Origin: PMG-095 sp037200885
Lineage (GTDB): Bacteria; Myxococcota_A; Polyangia; Polyangiales; Polyangiaceae
Assembly (NCBI GenBank): GCA_037200885.1
Contig: JBBCIN010000003.1
Coordinates: 1,798,001-1,862,000 of the forward strand
Reading direction: 5' to 3'
Length of the DNA stretch: 64,000 nt
In this document: in pieces, positions 14,711-24,026 of the stretch
Layout of the letters: each line of letters starts with the position of its first letter
Position numbering within the stretch: the first letter of the stretch is position 1
The notes under the pieces: model-generated
What the model saw: only the letters and a program-made list of their open reading frames with translations
What the model was told of the DNA's origin: nothing
Databases searched by the model: none
Position numbers and translations under genes: made by a program

Positions 14711-16171
14711 ATGACCCCCACTGAACCTACTGCCCCCGAGCTTCCAGCTTCGATCCCTGTGCGGTCTGATATTCGCGATTTGCTATTCAACATCGCCGAA
14801 GGATGGACCCCGAGTCCGATGGTCGTCGGCCCGGTCGAGCATCTTCGGTTCAACGATATCGATTTTTCCGAAGTTGCACCGCAAGTGCACTTGGAGGGGG
14901 ACAGGCTGGTCGCCACCCTTGGCCAGGGACGTCACAGCTTTCGCACGCGAGAACTTTTGCCGTTCCCTTTTGGTGGTGCGCTTGAAGGCACGTGCTCATC
15001 AAAGACGACGTTTCACGGGTCCAGCATTCTACACGTGTCGTGGGGCGCAGACCTGACCATCGAGCTAGGCAGCTGGGTGGTGCTGGACGGCGACGCACCA
15101 TCCCTTTGGATCGGGCGCGTCGAGGGGGCGAAGAACCTGACCTTCGGCGGCAACTTGATCGTCGAACGAACAAGAGCGGACGGCCTACACCTGGGACGTG
15201 CAGGCCACCTACGCTTGTCGGGCACGTACGTCTACTACCTGGTCCAAAGTGGAGAACGGAGCAAACCCGTCTGGCATCTGCTGCTCGACACCGGGGCTGG
15301 TGTGCCAGACGAGGAGGCTCTCGGTCGGGACTTCTTGCTTCTTCAGTTCGTGCTCGGGCGTCAGCTCCGAATTGCAGAGTTGCTTGGGGTTACCGGCGGC
15401 GGTCGAACGGTGGGATCCACGACAGGCTCGGGTACGAGGACGAATCTCCAGCGACGTTCCGTGCCGCCCGTGCCGTTCGGACAAAACAACGATGCATGGA
15501 TCGATGAATGTTGGGCAGCGCTTCTTTTCGAGCGCGCGAGCGCGATCCTTACGGCGCGTCCGGAGACACGAACCGCGTATATGATGGCCTTCGACTCGTA
15601 CCTCGATTCGATGACACTTCACGTGGATGCCGACTACCTGCGGCTCCAAATTACCCTGGAAGCGTTTGCCTATTGGATCCTTCAACTCGCGAGCCAGGAG
15701 GAGCGAGCGGTTGTTAAAGACAAGGCCGCGTGGAAACAGTGGGTCAAAGACCACTCTGCGGAGATTCGCGCGCTGGCGAGTCCAGGCTTCGAGGATTCGC
15801 TCTTCAACAGAGTCATCGCAGTGTATCGGCCGTCATCGGGCCGCGTCGTTCCAAGCGCCTTCCTCGATTTCGATCTTACCCTCACACCCGAGATGGCGGA
15901 CGAGTTGAAAAACCGCGACGTGGTGGTGCACCAAGGCCTCATGGCCCCGGATGGGTATGAGGGTGAGCGGGAGCTGCGCCGCATCGCCATGGTTCGGACG
16001 CTACTGGTGGCGCTGATGGCGAGGACGGTCGACTATGGGGGCGCCATCAACGGCTGGGAAATTGGCGCCCTTGGCCGTCCGGTAGAGCCGGTCGACTGGT
16101 GGACCATCCGAACGGATGACCGGCGACTTGCCAGCCAAACGTTCATCGCCGAAAAGCCGCTCGGCGAGTAG
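14711..16171 (+). CDS. ApeA-like HEPN protein (candidate abortive-infection nuclease)
   Basis: The ATG at 14711 is chosen; the frame is open from 14648, but bias and a plausible N-terminus begin here. The 486-residue product has a long beta-rich N-terminal part (about 20-240; HSFRTRELLPFPFGG, then ILHVSWGADLTIELG and WIGRVEGAKNLTFGG) like the ApeA N-terminal domain, and a helical C-terminal part ending with LKNRDVVVHQG. The R-x4-H there matches the HEPN catalytic motif. ApeA-type HEPN proteins act as anti-phage ribonucleases that cleave host tRNA. It stands between FRG and SIR2-like genes, a defence context. The match to ApeA is by architecture only. Confidence 0.65.
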   Translation: MTPTEPTAPELPASIPVRSDIRDLLFNIAEGWTPSPMVVGPVEHLRFNDIDFSEVAPQVHLEGDRLVATLGQGRHSFRTRELLPFPFGGALEGTCSSKTTFHGSSILHVSWGADLTIELGSWVVLDGDAPSLWIGRVEGAKNLTFGGNLIVERTRADGLHLGRAGHLRLSGTYVYYLVQSGERSKPVWHLLLDTGAGVPDEEALGRDFLLLQFVLGRQLRIAELLGVTGGGRTVGSTTGSGTRTNLQRRSVPPVPFGQNNDAWIDECWAALLFERASAILTARPETRTAYMMAFDSYLDSMTLHVDADYLRLQITLEAFAYWILQLASQEERAVVKDKAAWKQWVKDHSAEIRALASPGFEDSLFNRVIAVYRPSSGRVVPSAFLDFDLTLTPEMADELKNRDVVVHQGLMAPDGYEGERELRRIAMVRTLLVALMARTVDYGGAINGWEIGALGRPVEPVDWWTIRTDDRRLASQTFIAEKPLGE

Positions 16172-16580
16172 CGGTAACCTCGATCTGCCGATGTCGTTCC
16201 AAGGAACGACGGCGCTGGGATCGCGTTTCGCCTGAACGGCAGCGTCGAGCCGTTCGAACGCGGTGCCGGCCCTCTCCGTCTCGGGTGCACCGCAGCAAGG
16301 CTTAGCCACGCCGCTCGGGTCTATGTCCTGCTGGCCTGCTCGATTCGGGCTGCGCGTTGCCCATTCTCGGACCGACGCGGGCCGCTGGTCAGCGCGGTCC
16401 CGCCCCTTGTCAACCCGAGGTCGGACATTGTTTTGCCGCCCGGCTCAGCAACGACAGGAGCGAGCGCTGGACGCGCAGCTGCCGACAATACGTCGATGCT
16501 CTAGTGATGGCAGAGTGGACGTCACCATAGCTCGTGGCATGGGGAAGTTTGCTGGACACCAAGACTAGCCAAGGTGAACA
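16172..16580. other. gap upstream of the SIR2-like gene
   Basis: About 409 bases with no frame showing a motif or consistent codon bias. An AAGGTG ribosome-like site is present just before the TTG start of the SIR2-like gene. No repeat or terminator stands out. Confidence 0.4.
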
Positions 16581-17709
16581 TTGAGCGTGGTTGAGCCAAA
16601 GAAGACGGTTTGGATCCTAGGGTCGGGGTTCTCCAAAAGCTTGGGCGGTCCGCTGCTTAACGACCTCCTTTCCGATCGCTCCGGGGGGGAAGCAAGGATG
16701 CGCCTGCTCGAAAGCACAGCGGGCAAGGACCCGCCGCGCGACTACATCTGGGTCTACGACTTATTCAAGGAGCACCAGCGGGGAAATCCTCGAAGTGCGA
16801 ATCAAGCGATTCACTGGGACCACGCCGAAGAATTTTTGACGTTCGTTGACTCGACGGAGGCGGACCCAGTACGACGAGCGATCCTTGCATCATGGCTCCC
16901 TGATGATCGACGAGGCGCCGACGATCTGGAAAATTTTCGGCGCGCAGCCGTCCAAGCCGTCGCGTCGGAATGTCACTTTCTGTCAGCCGCCGCGGTTGAC
17001 GAGGACGAAGCATGGCAACCCTACATTCGCTGGGCGTCCGGGCTAAATCCGGAGACAAACGCGATCGTGACGTTTAACTACGACCTCGTACTGGAGACGC
17101 TGGGCCGATCGAAGGACGTCGGGACCCTCGGAGAGAAAACGGTTCGGACCCATGTGGCTCCAGACGTTGGGTGGGCGGGGGGTATCTATCTTCAAGCTGC
17201 ACGGGAGCGTCGACTTGTTCGTCGACCCCGCGGGGAAAACGATCAAGCAGCCCAACTTCATGTCGGCCGTGAAGGCGGGTCTAGTCCCCTTGATTGCCAC
17301 GCCTGGGATTTCGAAGCGAAGAGTCCGCAATGGCCTACTGAAGCCACTCTGGGCGCAAGCCGAGCAAGCACTCAAACAGGCCGACGTCATTGTCTTCCTT
17401 GGCTACAGGTCACCTCCTTCTGATCCGGATGCGCGCGCCTTCATCCTGAACGCAATCAGCTCAACGGAGCCCGGCGCACCATTGGAGCGCCGGGTCCACT
17501 TGGTCCTTGGGCCAGACACCAACGACTCCGCCGTGCTGAGGATGGAGAAGCTGATTCAGTTCTCCATGGAGTCGCGGAGCATCCGGCATGTCAGGTTTCC
17601 AGAGGTTACGCGCAGGGAGTTCCAGTACGAGACGCGGAAGCAGCCGCTTTACGTAGAAGACTTCTTGTCAGTCGTGCACGATGGCGAGCTGTACGCTCCA
17701 GCGAGCTAG
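16581..17709 (+). pseudogene. SIR2-like protein gene split by a frameshift
   Basis: The first frame starts at a TTG (16581) and reads VWILGSGFSKSLGGPLLNDLL, a SIR2-like dinucleotide-binding entry, then AIVTFNYDLVLETLG with the Asn-Tyr-Asp seen in SIR2-like defence proteins. It then falls out of frame. The second frame, up to 17709, gives FKLHGSVDLF (the KLHG box) and a C-terminal VIVFLGYRSPPSD segment. The shift lies near 17176-17182, in a run of six G. SIR2-like proteins of this type deplete NAD on phage infection. Either the gene is inactivated, the G-run is phase-variable, or there is a base-calling error. Confidence 0.65.
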
Positions 17710-17721
17710 ACCACCATTCAT

Positions 17722-17919
17722 TCAGGCGGAGGTTTGATGAAAATCGAGGCCCACCACGAGGCGAGCTACGCGGTCTCGTGCTTTCCATAGCGACCTAGCC
17801 ACGTCAGTTCCGTCGGAAGCCCATGCCGTCACCACCCAGATCTCGTCCGCACTCGCCGCCAATCGAAGGAAAAGGCGCGAGGCATCCTTGGCGCTCTCGA
17901 TGAGTTTGGTATTCGTCAT
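17722..17919 (-). pseudogene. truncated PLD-family (HKD) nuclease N-terminus
   Basis: A 65-residue frame reads SAKDASRLFLRLAASADEIWVV, then AWASDGTDVARSLWKAR and VARLVVGLDFHQTSA. This is the typical first strand-helix of phospholipase-D-like nucleases, with the V-G-L-D-F segment and following Thr. It then stops before any H-x-K motif. The catalytic half is missing, so this is a fragment. It is convergent with the SIR2-like gene. Confidence 0.5.
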
Positions 17920-17947
17920 CGATCAGCTCACCTTCCAACGTAGAGGC

Positions 17948-18529
17948 TCAAACCCGCTCCGAAACAGGCCGGTGACTTCGACCGCCACCGTGGCCTAGAA
18001 GCCTCGGTAGGTTCCACTCGCACGTCGGAAACACCCCCTGGGGACACGCTTTGCACGGATCGTTTGGGCGGCGCCCTCGAAGCCAAAGCAGCGAGAACAG
18101 GCTCGCTAGGAAAAGAGCGATGAGCACAACGACGCTGAGCAACCTTGGCGCCGGCAGCGGAGCACCCATGGCCAGGCCTACGCCATATGAGCCGCTCGCG
18201 AGGCCGAGAGCCGATCTCGCCGCTACCTTGAACGCCTTCGCCTGTATCCACGGTTGGAGGGCTGTCGGCGCAACCAGGGCAACGTGGGGCAGTATCCACG
18301 CGAGCGTCGAGCTGGAACGGCTCGCGACGATGATGCCTAACGCCAAGCCCACCACGGTTCCGCCCGTCATGCACGTGCACCCGAGGCAGAGCGGCCGACC
18401 GCGAATCCATAACAAGTGATGCGAGTGCCGAGCGCAATGGGGGTGGTGCGCACCCGGTAGGAAGCCAGCGTGAAATGGTTCGACGCTCACGCCAGCGATC
18501 GCCAGGTTTGTGCGCCTGCCGCCCCTCAT
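17948..18529 (-). CDS. DUF2085-like membrane protein
   Basis: A 193-residue protein with about four membrane segments. The first part carries a Cys/His cluster (HCARHSHHLLWIRGRPLCLGC) as in DUF2085 proteins, where C-H...R-x-L-C-x-x-C precedes the first membrane helix. Hydrophobic segments follow at GTVVGLALGIIVA, LPHVALVAPTAL, GLASGSYGVGLAMGA and LSVVVLIALFLASLFSLLWL. A second Cys pair closes the protein (CKACPQGVFPTC). Function unknown. The start overlaps the stop of the preceding small gene, so they form an operon. Confidence 0.65.
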   Translation of the reverse strand: MRGGRRTNLAIAGVSVEPFHAGFLPGAHHPHCARHSHHLLWIRGRPLCLGCTCMTGGTVVGLALGIIVASRSSSTLAWILPHVALVAPTALQPWIQAKAFKVAARSALGLASGSYGVGLAMGAPLPAPRLLSVVVLIALFLASLFSLLWLRGRRPNDPCKACPQGVFPTCEWNLPRLLGHGGGRSHRPVSERV

Positions 18530-18708
18530 CCTCGTGGCCTAAACACCATCACTAGCGATGTCGCCGTGCCCCAACAGCCACGGGTTGCCGACTGATAGAC
18601 GTGGTCCATCACGTATCCCTGCTGGACCATCCCGTTGGCGGCCTGTTCGGCCTTCGCAATGTCATAGGGGTTCCCGCAACTACCTTGGATAACGACAAAT
18701 TTATACAT
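18526..18708 (-). CDS. small conserved-looking protein upstream of DUF2085 gene
   Basis: A 60-residue protein with a beta-strand start (YKFVVIQGS), a helical centre and two cysteines (CGNPYD, then GCWGTATSLVMVF). It is not a zinc knuckle by spacing. The stop overlaps the DUF2085 start by four bases, so it is a real operon partner rather than a chance frame. Function unknown. Confidence 0.55.
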   Translation of the reverse strand: MYKFVVIQGSCGNPYDIAKAEQAANGMVQQGYVMDHVYQSATRGCWGTATSLVMVFRPRG

Positions 18709-18881
18709 ATGGCGCTGACTAGCGCAGGCTCAATGCGGAGGTGCGCGCTGATCGACCCATTGTCAAAATGACTACGCCTTGTGTCTCACGACGGGCAGGC
18801 TTACCCGAACCACTGCGACCTCGTGGCTCAGCCCCCTCGGGTCGAGCTTCTGTGGAGCCCGAGCCTACGGAGCCGGACCAC

Positions 18882-19940
18882 TCACCGATGCTGCCGCAAC
18901 AGCTCTCTCGCATTTTCGATCTCATGGTGGGCGGCATTGCAGTCCGCTAGGGCGTTATCCAGGCACGAGACGCAGGGATTCAGACCCATGGCCGCGGCCT
19001 CAAGGAACAACCTCACGTCTAGAGGCAACTTCGCTGCCCTCTCGCGAAGAGCATCTGCCGTTGGCTGCCGTCTACGCATGAGAGTTCCGCATTGTCGTAT
19101 CACGGCGAGCTCCTTAGACCGCCGTAGCGATTCCATCTCGCGCCCCTCAGCTTCCAGCACGATGAGTTCGCGTAGCACCGCTGCAGCTTCTTCGCGATCC
19201 CCGACGCGCCATTCGGTTCGAGCACCTTCCGAACCGTCGAGGTCATCGGATGCTGACGCATCTCGCGTGTCGGGCGGACGAACGCTCGAACTGTCCATGT
19301 TGGCCGGATTCGCCGCCGGTATCCCTGTGGCCGGTATGGCAGCGTGCGCTGACGATTCCGGCGCCACCGACAGCGCTGTAAGTCTTGCATCAGCACGCGC
19401 GGTGATCTCGCGTGCTCGATCCTCGAGTTGGCGGTAGCGGTCGCCTAAGAGGACCTCATCGACCCCAAGCATTGCGGCAGCGACATCGCGTTTCGCGCTC
19501 TGAGGCTGAAGGTCAACCGCTTCGGCAGCTCTGTTTAGCTTCTCCAGAACCTCTGTCTGCAACTTACCGCGAGCCTCCGCGAGCTCCTTCGGCGCGTCTC
19601 GGCCCGCGCCCGGTCGATCGTCGAGATCGGATCCCACCTTCACCAAGAACGGGATAGCATCTCGGGCATTCCCTTGTGACAACAGTATGGTCGCTGTTGC
19701 GTAGTTTGCTTCGCGCTCTCGCGTCAGCCGAGGTCGCGCCGCGATCGCGCCTATTACGGCTGAGATGACGAAGGCCACTCCGCTCGCTCCGGCGGCGATT
19801 GCCCATGGCCGCATTGCTCTAGCTTTTCGCCCGGATCCCGTGCCGCGTCCCAAGACTACCATCACGCCGACGCCCCCAACGAGCCCGGTCAGAACGGAGA
19901 GAACGAGCACACCGACTGCGATACTTTCAACAACGGTCAT
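18882..19940 (-). CDS. hypothetical two-pass membrane protein
   Basis: A 352-residue protein. Two membrane segments lie at the N-terminus (IAVGVLVLSVLTGLVGGVGVMVVLG and AIAAGASGVAFVISAVIGAIA). A long helical region follows, with repeats suggestive of a TPR-like fold at 75-170 and a charged linker, then a Cys-containing end (NPCVSCLDNALADCN). No enzyme motif is seen. Membrane anchor plus helical repeats suggests a scaffold. It is alone on its strand, divergent from the next small plus-strand gene. Confidence 0.6.
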   Translation of the reverse strand: MTVVESIAVGVLVLSVLTGLVGGVGVMVVLGRGTGSGRKARAMRPWAIAAGASGVAFVISAVIGAIAARPRLTREREANYATATILLSQGNARDAIPFLVKVGSDLDDRPGAGRDAPKELAEARGKLQTEVLEKLNRAAEAVDLQPQSAKRDVAAAMLGVDEVLLGDRYRQLEDRAREITARADARLTALSVAPESSAHAAIPATGIPAANPANMDSSSVRPPDTRDASASDDLDGSEGARTEWRVGDREEAAAVLRELIVLEAEGREMESLRRSKELAVIRQCGTLMRRRQPTADALRERAAKLPLDVRLFLEAAAMGLNPCVSCLDNALADCNAAHHEIENARELLRQHR

Positions 19941-20092
19941 TCGACAGCTCCAAGCGATCGGGCCGGGCGGCAGCCGCGCACCGCAGGTTCACGGCTCCGA
20001 GTACGACTCGACAGCAACGGCGTCAATGGCGCGGTGAAGGATGCGGCCGACATGGGTTCACGAGCGGCCCCCGTCGGGCGTTCCTTGCTTCG

Positions 20093-20386
20093 ATGGCTCA
20101 TCTCCGAACACGAAGAGGCGTTCCCCGACTCGATCAGCGTGTTCTCAGTGATCCCGATGCCCTCGGTGTTGCGCTGAACGCGCTGTTCGACAGCGACCCC
20201 CGCATGAAGCAGCACCGCCGCAAGATCATCGCGCTCCAGAATCGCCTGCGGGCGCTCGTGACGGCGGAGGCGTGGTCGGCGTATCTCGCTCTGGAGACCG
20301 CCAGCGCGGGGCGCCTGAACGACGCCATAGACCTCGTCGCGGCATGGGCATTTCGTCAGGGTCGCCGCTCACCATCGCCTCGTTAG
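20093..20386 (+). CDS. small hypothetical helical protein
   Basis: A 97-residue frame. The part from about residue 20 onward is convincing (DPDALGVALNALFDSDPR, then RLRALVTAEAWSAYLALETA), with a basic end. The first 20 residues are weak, and a better-looking N-terminus exists in a neighbouring frame (LISEHEEAFPDSISVFSV), so a small indel is possible. It converges on the XRE gene with overlapping ends. Function unknown. Confidence 0.45.
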   Translation: MAHLRTRRGVPRLDQRVLSDPDALGVALNALFDSDPRMKQHRRKIIALQNRLRALVTAEAWSAYLALETASAGRLNDAIDLVAAWAFRQGRRSPSPR

Positions 20387-20682
20387 CGTTTCGCACTGAG
20401 CCTCGGCTTCCGCCCCTTCTTGGGCGCCGTCGCTTTGCGCTCAAGAAGGCGAGTGCTCGGACGCGCACCCGGAACATCCAGCAACTCACTGGGGGCCACG
20501 TCGAGGATTTGCGCTAGGTCAAACACCGTCCTCAAGGTCGGATTTCGCTGCCCTCGTTCGAGCTCAGCGTACCAGCGCAGGCTGAGACCTTGCGCCGCAA
20601 CCTCCTGCTGGGTTTGGCCCGCTAGCCAGCGCGCCTGACGCAGATTTTTGCCGAAATGCAGGAGAAATTTCGCGAAGTCCAC
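20383..20682 (-). CDS. XRE-family transcriptional regulator
   Basis: A 99-residue protein with a complete Cro/C1-type HTH at about residues 8-64: LRQARWLAGQTQQEVAAQG, SLRWYAELERGQRNPTLRTV, DLAQILDVAPSELL. The remaining basic tail is rich in Lys and Arg. It is probably a DNA-binding repressor. It ends against a plus-strand small gene and starts about 100 bases before a divergent lipoprotein gene, which it may control. Confidence 0.8.
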   Translation of the reverse strand: MDFAKFLLHFGKNLRQARWLAGQTQQEVAAQGLSLRWYAELERGQRNPTLRTVFDLAQILDVAPSELLDVPGARPSTRLLERKATAPKKGRKPRLSAKR

Positions 20683-20788
20683 GCAGGCATGCTGGGCGTC
20701 TCACCCCACGATAAAGGAGCCCACTATAGTGGGCGCTATTGTGGTTTACTGCTTTGCTGTCGGAATCGTATTCCCACCTGAGAACCGC

Positions 20789-21316
20789 ATGACCAGCGCC
20801 ATTCTGCCCTTCAGCCTCTTAGGCTTCGTCCTTGCATTCGCTGCCGTCGGATGCGCCGACAAGGCGAGGCCCGACCACGCAACCTGCATCCAGCTCAACG
20901 CGAAGGGTGACGTCGAGGGCGCGTGGAGGGCCTGCAACAATGCAATCTCGGCCGACCCCACATCCGAGTCAGGTAAAGCGGCGACCAAGCTGCTCGAGGA
21001 GATGAAGCCGAGCTACGAGAAGGCGAGGGCCGACCGTAACGCGGCTGAGGCGAAGGCGGCGGAAGCACGGCGCAAGGCAGACGCTGAGGCCCAGGCGCAA
21101 GCGGTGGCGCTCGCAAGGCAAAAAGTCGCGGCCAAATTCTGGTCCCTCGATCGCGATGGTGAGTGCACCGGCAACGGGTGGCCGCCCTTCCGAAAAAGCT
21201 ACGAGGGTGGGACGTTCGAGGAAGATGATCTGGTTGCTTTAGCGGCGGGCTGCGTGCACCTGTTCCCCGGAACGCGCGAGCCTCAATTGTTCACGATCTT
21301 CTGTTGTCCGAGGTGA
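20789..21316 (+). CDS. small lipoprotein with coiled-coil and Cys-rich end
   Basis: The ATG at 20789 gives an N-terminal signal (LPFSLLGFVLAFAAVGCADK) with a lipobox cysteine. An earlier in-frame start would bury the signal. A coiled-coil rich in Ala, Glu and Lys covers about residues 75-125. The C-terminus carries several cysteines (GECTGNG, AAGCVHLFPG, IFCCP). Similar short lipoproteins are common in myxobacteria (general knowledge, not tested). It is presumably anchored in the outer membrane. Confidence 0.65.
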   Translation: MTSAILPFSLLGFVLAFAAVGCADKARPDHATCIQLNAKGDVEGAWRACNNAISADPTSESGKAATKLLEEMKPSYEKARADRNAAEAKAAEARRKADAEAQAQAVALARQKVAAKFWSLDRDGECTGNGWPPFRKSYEGGTFEEDDLVALAAGCVHLFPGTREPQLFTIFCCPR

Positions 21317-21440
21317 TGACCATGATGAGCCGGGCGCGCCAGAGGGAGGATCCCCTTGTCGTCGACGACCGACGCTTGATCGCCGGGTGCCGAAAATGCC
21401 CGCGGTCCCCGGTCCCCAAGCGAACTTGGAGAAATGACGT

Positions 21441-21749
21441 ATGGCATTGATCAAATGCATCGACTGTGAGACCGAGATGAGCGACCAGGCAGCCGCCTGC
21501 CCGAGATGCGGACGTCCCAACGCGGCCGCATCTCCTCCAGCATCACCAAAAACTGAGGTGACTGCCAAGAGCGGAAGGGCGGGCTCTGCCGTTCTCGGCG
21601 CGACGCTCGGCTTTGCTTTGGGAACGGTCCTAGTCTGGCAGGGCTGCGCTCACGGCCAGGCGATGACAAGCCAGGAGCTGACGCTCGCCGCGTTCGGAGG
21701 CATCGTGTCTGGCATCCTCGGAGCTATTCTTGGGGCTGTCATTGGCTAG
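21441..21749 (+). CDS. zinc-ribbon membrane protein
   Basis: A 102-residue protein with an N-terminal zinc ribbon (CIDCETEMSDQAAACPRCG, two C-x-x-C pairs), a Pro/Ala linker and two hydrophobic segments (AGSAVLGATLGFALGTVLVW and FGGIVSGILGAILGAVIG). Membrane-tethered ribbons of this kind are widespread in bacteria, with no settled role. A GAGAAATGACGT stretch lies upstream. It is followed by remnants of a carotenoid-oxygenase gene. Confidence 0.7.
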   Translation: MALIKCIDCETEMSDQAAACPRCGRPNAAASPPASPKTEVTAKSGRAGSAVLGATLGFALGTVLVWQGCAHGQAMTSQELTLAAFGGIVSGILGAILGAVIG

Positions 21750-21851
21750 CCGAGAGCCACCGTACCCTACCGCGCGCAGGCAAACCGACGACCGTAGCTG
21801 TTCTGCGTCCTCGCTTGGCGCAGGTGGTGCTCGACCACGACGTCGCCTTCC

Positions 21852-22335
21852 TGGGCCGATCAGGCCGTGGACGTGCCGTGGCGTTCGGACGACCCCCACC
21901 TTAGCGGTAACTTCCTGCCGGTCGAGCGCGAAGTTTCTGCCGGCGAGCTCAAGTTGGTTTCGGCGCGCATTCCCGCGGAGCTCCGGGGAGCCTACATGTG
22001 TAACGGCCCCAACCCACTCTTCAAGCCGATCGCGTTGGATGGACGGCGACGGCATGATTCACGCGGTCTACCTCGACGCTGGTCGCCCTCGCTACCGGAA
22101 TCGATTCGTTCGAACCAGGGATCTTGCGGTCGAGCAGCGCGCGGGGCGCGCCGTGTACGGCAGCTTCAGCAAACCCACGCCGGTCGATCCGAAGCTGCTG
22201 CGCGCTGGCGACAACACGGGACCTTACAAGAATGGCGCTTTCATCACGTCATCCGCCATGGCGGCCGGTTGATCGCGCTGAACGAAGCGACGAGCAGCTA
22301 TGAGCTGAGCATGGAGCTCGAAACGCGGGGCGAAT
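21852..22335 (+). pseudogene. broken carotenoid-oxygenase (RPE65/CCD-type) gene fragment
   Basis: Three frame pieces add up to an N-terminal part of this iron enzyme family. One frame reads DDPHLSGNFLPVEREV, then RIPAELRGAYMCNGPNPLF; a second continues DGDGMIHAVYLDAGRPRYRN and NRFVRTRDLAV; the first resumes with HHVIRHGGRLIALNEATSSY and LETRGEWT. The order and conserved C-N-G-P-N-P and D-G-D-G-M boxes are as in carotenoid cleavage enzymes. The catalytic histidines of the remaining propeller are absent. It is therefore frameshifted twice and truncated, a dead gene. Confidence 0.6.
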
Positions 22336-22540
22336 GGACCGCGCGGACGGGCCGCGCTGGAGTCCCTCGGACAAGTCCCGCTCCACGCAGTGCCTGCATG
22401 TTGCGGGGGGGTCCAGTCTCGTCGCTGCCGGGCTCGCGAACGAGTTTTTTCAGGTCGGGGAGGGCTGGATGGCGGTTGCCGATCCGAGGCGCACTCAACC
22501 AATGGATCCCATCGAGGGGCCTCCCGGTGGCTCCCGCTAG

Positions 22541-22858
22541 TTGGAGTCAGTGGCGACACTGGCTCGCGAGCTCCGTCTTGCTTGCCGTGTATTGCCCTTC
22601 GAACCTCCTCACGCCATTTCTGGTCTTGGACTTGTCGAGCACGCTGCGGAGGTCACGTCTCCCGGGATCGTGCTCGGTGCTTTGATCTCTTGCGCCTTCG
22701 TCAACGTTGGCCTCCTGCTGGCGATCCTTGGGGCGCGCCGTCTGAAGCCGCCAATGCTCATGGCATTGCGGATTCTTCTGCTCGTCTATGCATTGCCCCA
22801 TATGCTTTTGGTTGGCGTGCTGGCGCCAATGTCAATGCCAGGGGCCTGGATCCCTTGA
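22541..22858 (+). CDS. small hypothetical membrane protein
   Basis: A 105-residue frame starting at TTG, with a GTG three codons later as an alternative start. It contains two clear membrane segments (SPGIVLGALISCAFVNVGLLLAIL and MALRILLLVYALPHMLLVGVLA). The first 35 residues look less convincing. It may be a truncated piece of a larger membrane protein, since it follows a broken gene. Function unknown. Confidence 0.4.
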   Translation: MESVATLARELRLACRVLPFEPPHAISGLGLVEHAAEVTSPGIVLGALISCAFVNVGLLLAILGARRLKPPMLMALRILLLVYALPHMLLVGVLAPMSMPGAWIP

Positions 22859-23091
22859 CGCCAACAGGCGCCTCGAAAACTCGTCGGTGCGCTGGTGAAT
22901 CGCAACGACTGTTCGTGGCGCCGGAAGAACGGGCGAAAATCTTTGAGCTTTAGCCGGAGTGCCCTTCGCCAAGTTCGATGCTGTCAAGCAGCGCCCGGTA
23001 ACTCAGCAAGTCGACGCTCTGCTCGCTCGAACTCGAGTCGGTTCCTGTGTATCCGCAACCGCACCCGGACTCTCGCCTTGGCGAGCTGCTC

Positions 23092-23946
23092 CTAGGTTGC
23101 TGCTTTGGTTCGAGCGTCAGGCCCGTGAAAGGCGACGCTCTGGGCCAGTAAAAAGCCCTCCTGCTCGAAGCCCGGATACAGCCGCTTGATTCGAGCCAAG
23201 GCGTCGGCGTCGCTGCGCTCCCCATCTACCGCGCTGATGAAGTCGTCGAGGTAAATGCGCATGCGATCGAACAGCGTGGGGTCGCTGGGCGCTCCGTGCC
23301 CCGGAAGGACGACTACCTTGGGATCACCATACTTGGCTTTGAGGTCACCCAGGACGCGAACCCAGTTTGCGACGTGTTCGCGGAGCACCCCCTGGCCCGC
23401 CCAAGCGTGCACGCCGTGATAGGTCAGGTCGCTCGTCAATAGAGAGTTTTGGTCTGGAACAAAGACCGTCGCCATGTGTCCGCTCTCAGTCGCCGGGTAA
23501 TCCGAGCGGACTTCGAGCTCGCCTCCACCTTGGAGGGTGAGACTGTCGCTTTCGAGAACCTCGACCTGTCCGGCATAGTCGAACCCAGCGGGAGCCTGCG
23601 CGCTCTTGGGCTTCATCTGCGGCTGCTGATCGAGCCAGCCCACGCTCTGCATCCAGGTCGAAAAGTCGATCATGTCGCTCTTGATCGCGTGGCTAGCGAC
23701 GACGATGCGCGCGCCGGGGAACGCCTCCTTGAGGGTGCGAGAGCCGATGTAATGATCGGGATGTCCGTGCGTCACGAGGATGGCTTGGAGCGTGCGACCC
23801 GAGGCACGCACCAGCTCGGCTAGCTCAGCCGCCTCGGCCCGATTGCGCAAGCTGTCGACGACGACTGCGTGCGTCGCGTTACTGATGATGTAGGCATTTA
23901 CGTTTGCTTCGCGTCCTGCGAACCGTTCGATGTTCAGTTTGCTCAT
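23092..23946 (-). CDS. metallo-beta-lactamase-fold hydrolase
   Basis: A 284-residue protein with the metal-binding T-H-G-H-P-D-H motif (about 59-65), an EVRSDYPATESGHM stretch with a downstream histidine, and VVVLPGHGAP with a third. Together these are the ligand set of an MBL-fold enzyme. The N-terminal NAYIISNATHAVVVDSLR strand fits the start of the fold. There is no signal peptide, so it is probably cytoplasmic. The substrate is unknown; quinolinase, thioesterase or flavodiiron-type roles are all conceivable. It is divergent from a LysR regulator over an 80-base gap, so that regulator probably controls it. Confidence 0.8.
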   Translation of the reverse strand: MSKLNIERFAGREANVNAYIISNATHAVVVDSLRNRAEAAELAELVRASGRTLQAILVTHGHPDHYIGSRTLKEAFPGARIVVASHAIKSDMIDFSTWMQSVGWLDQQPQMKPKSAQAPAGFDYAGQVEVLESDSLTLQGGGELEVRSDYPATESGHMATVFVPDQNSLLTSDLTYHGVHAWAGQGVLREHVANWVRVLGDLKAKYGDPKVVVLPGHGAPSDPTLFDRMRIYLDDFISAVDGERSDADALARIKRLYPGFEQEGFLLAQSVAFHGPDARTKAAT

Positions 23947-24026
23947 GTGAACCTCCGCACCGGATTGTGCGTCCGGGCCTCGATAACGGAAGGGTTTCCT
24001 ATTGCAACCGCCGATGAGATAAAGTC

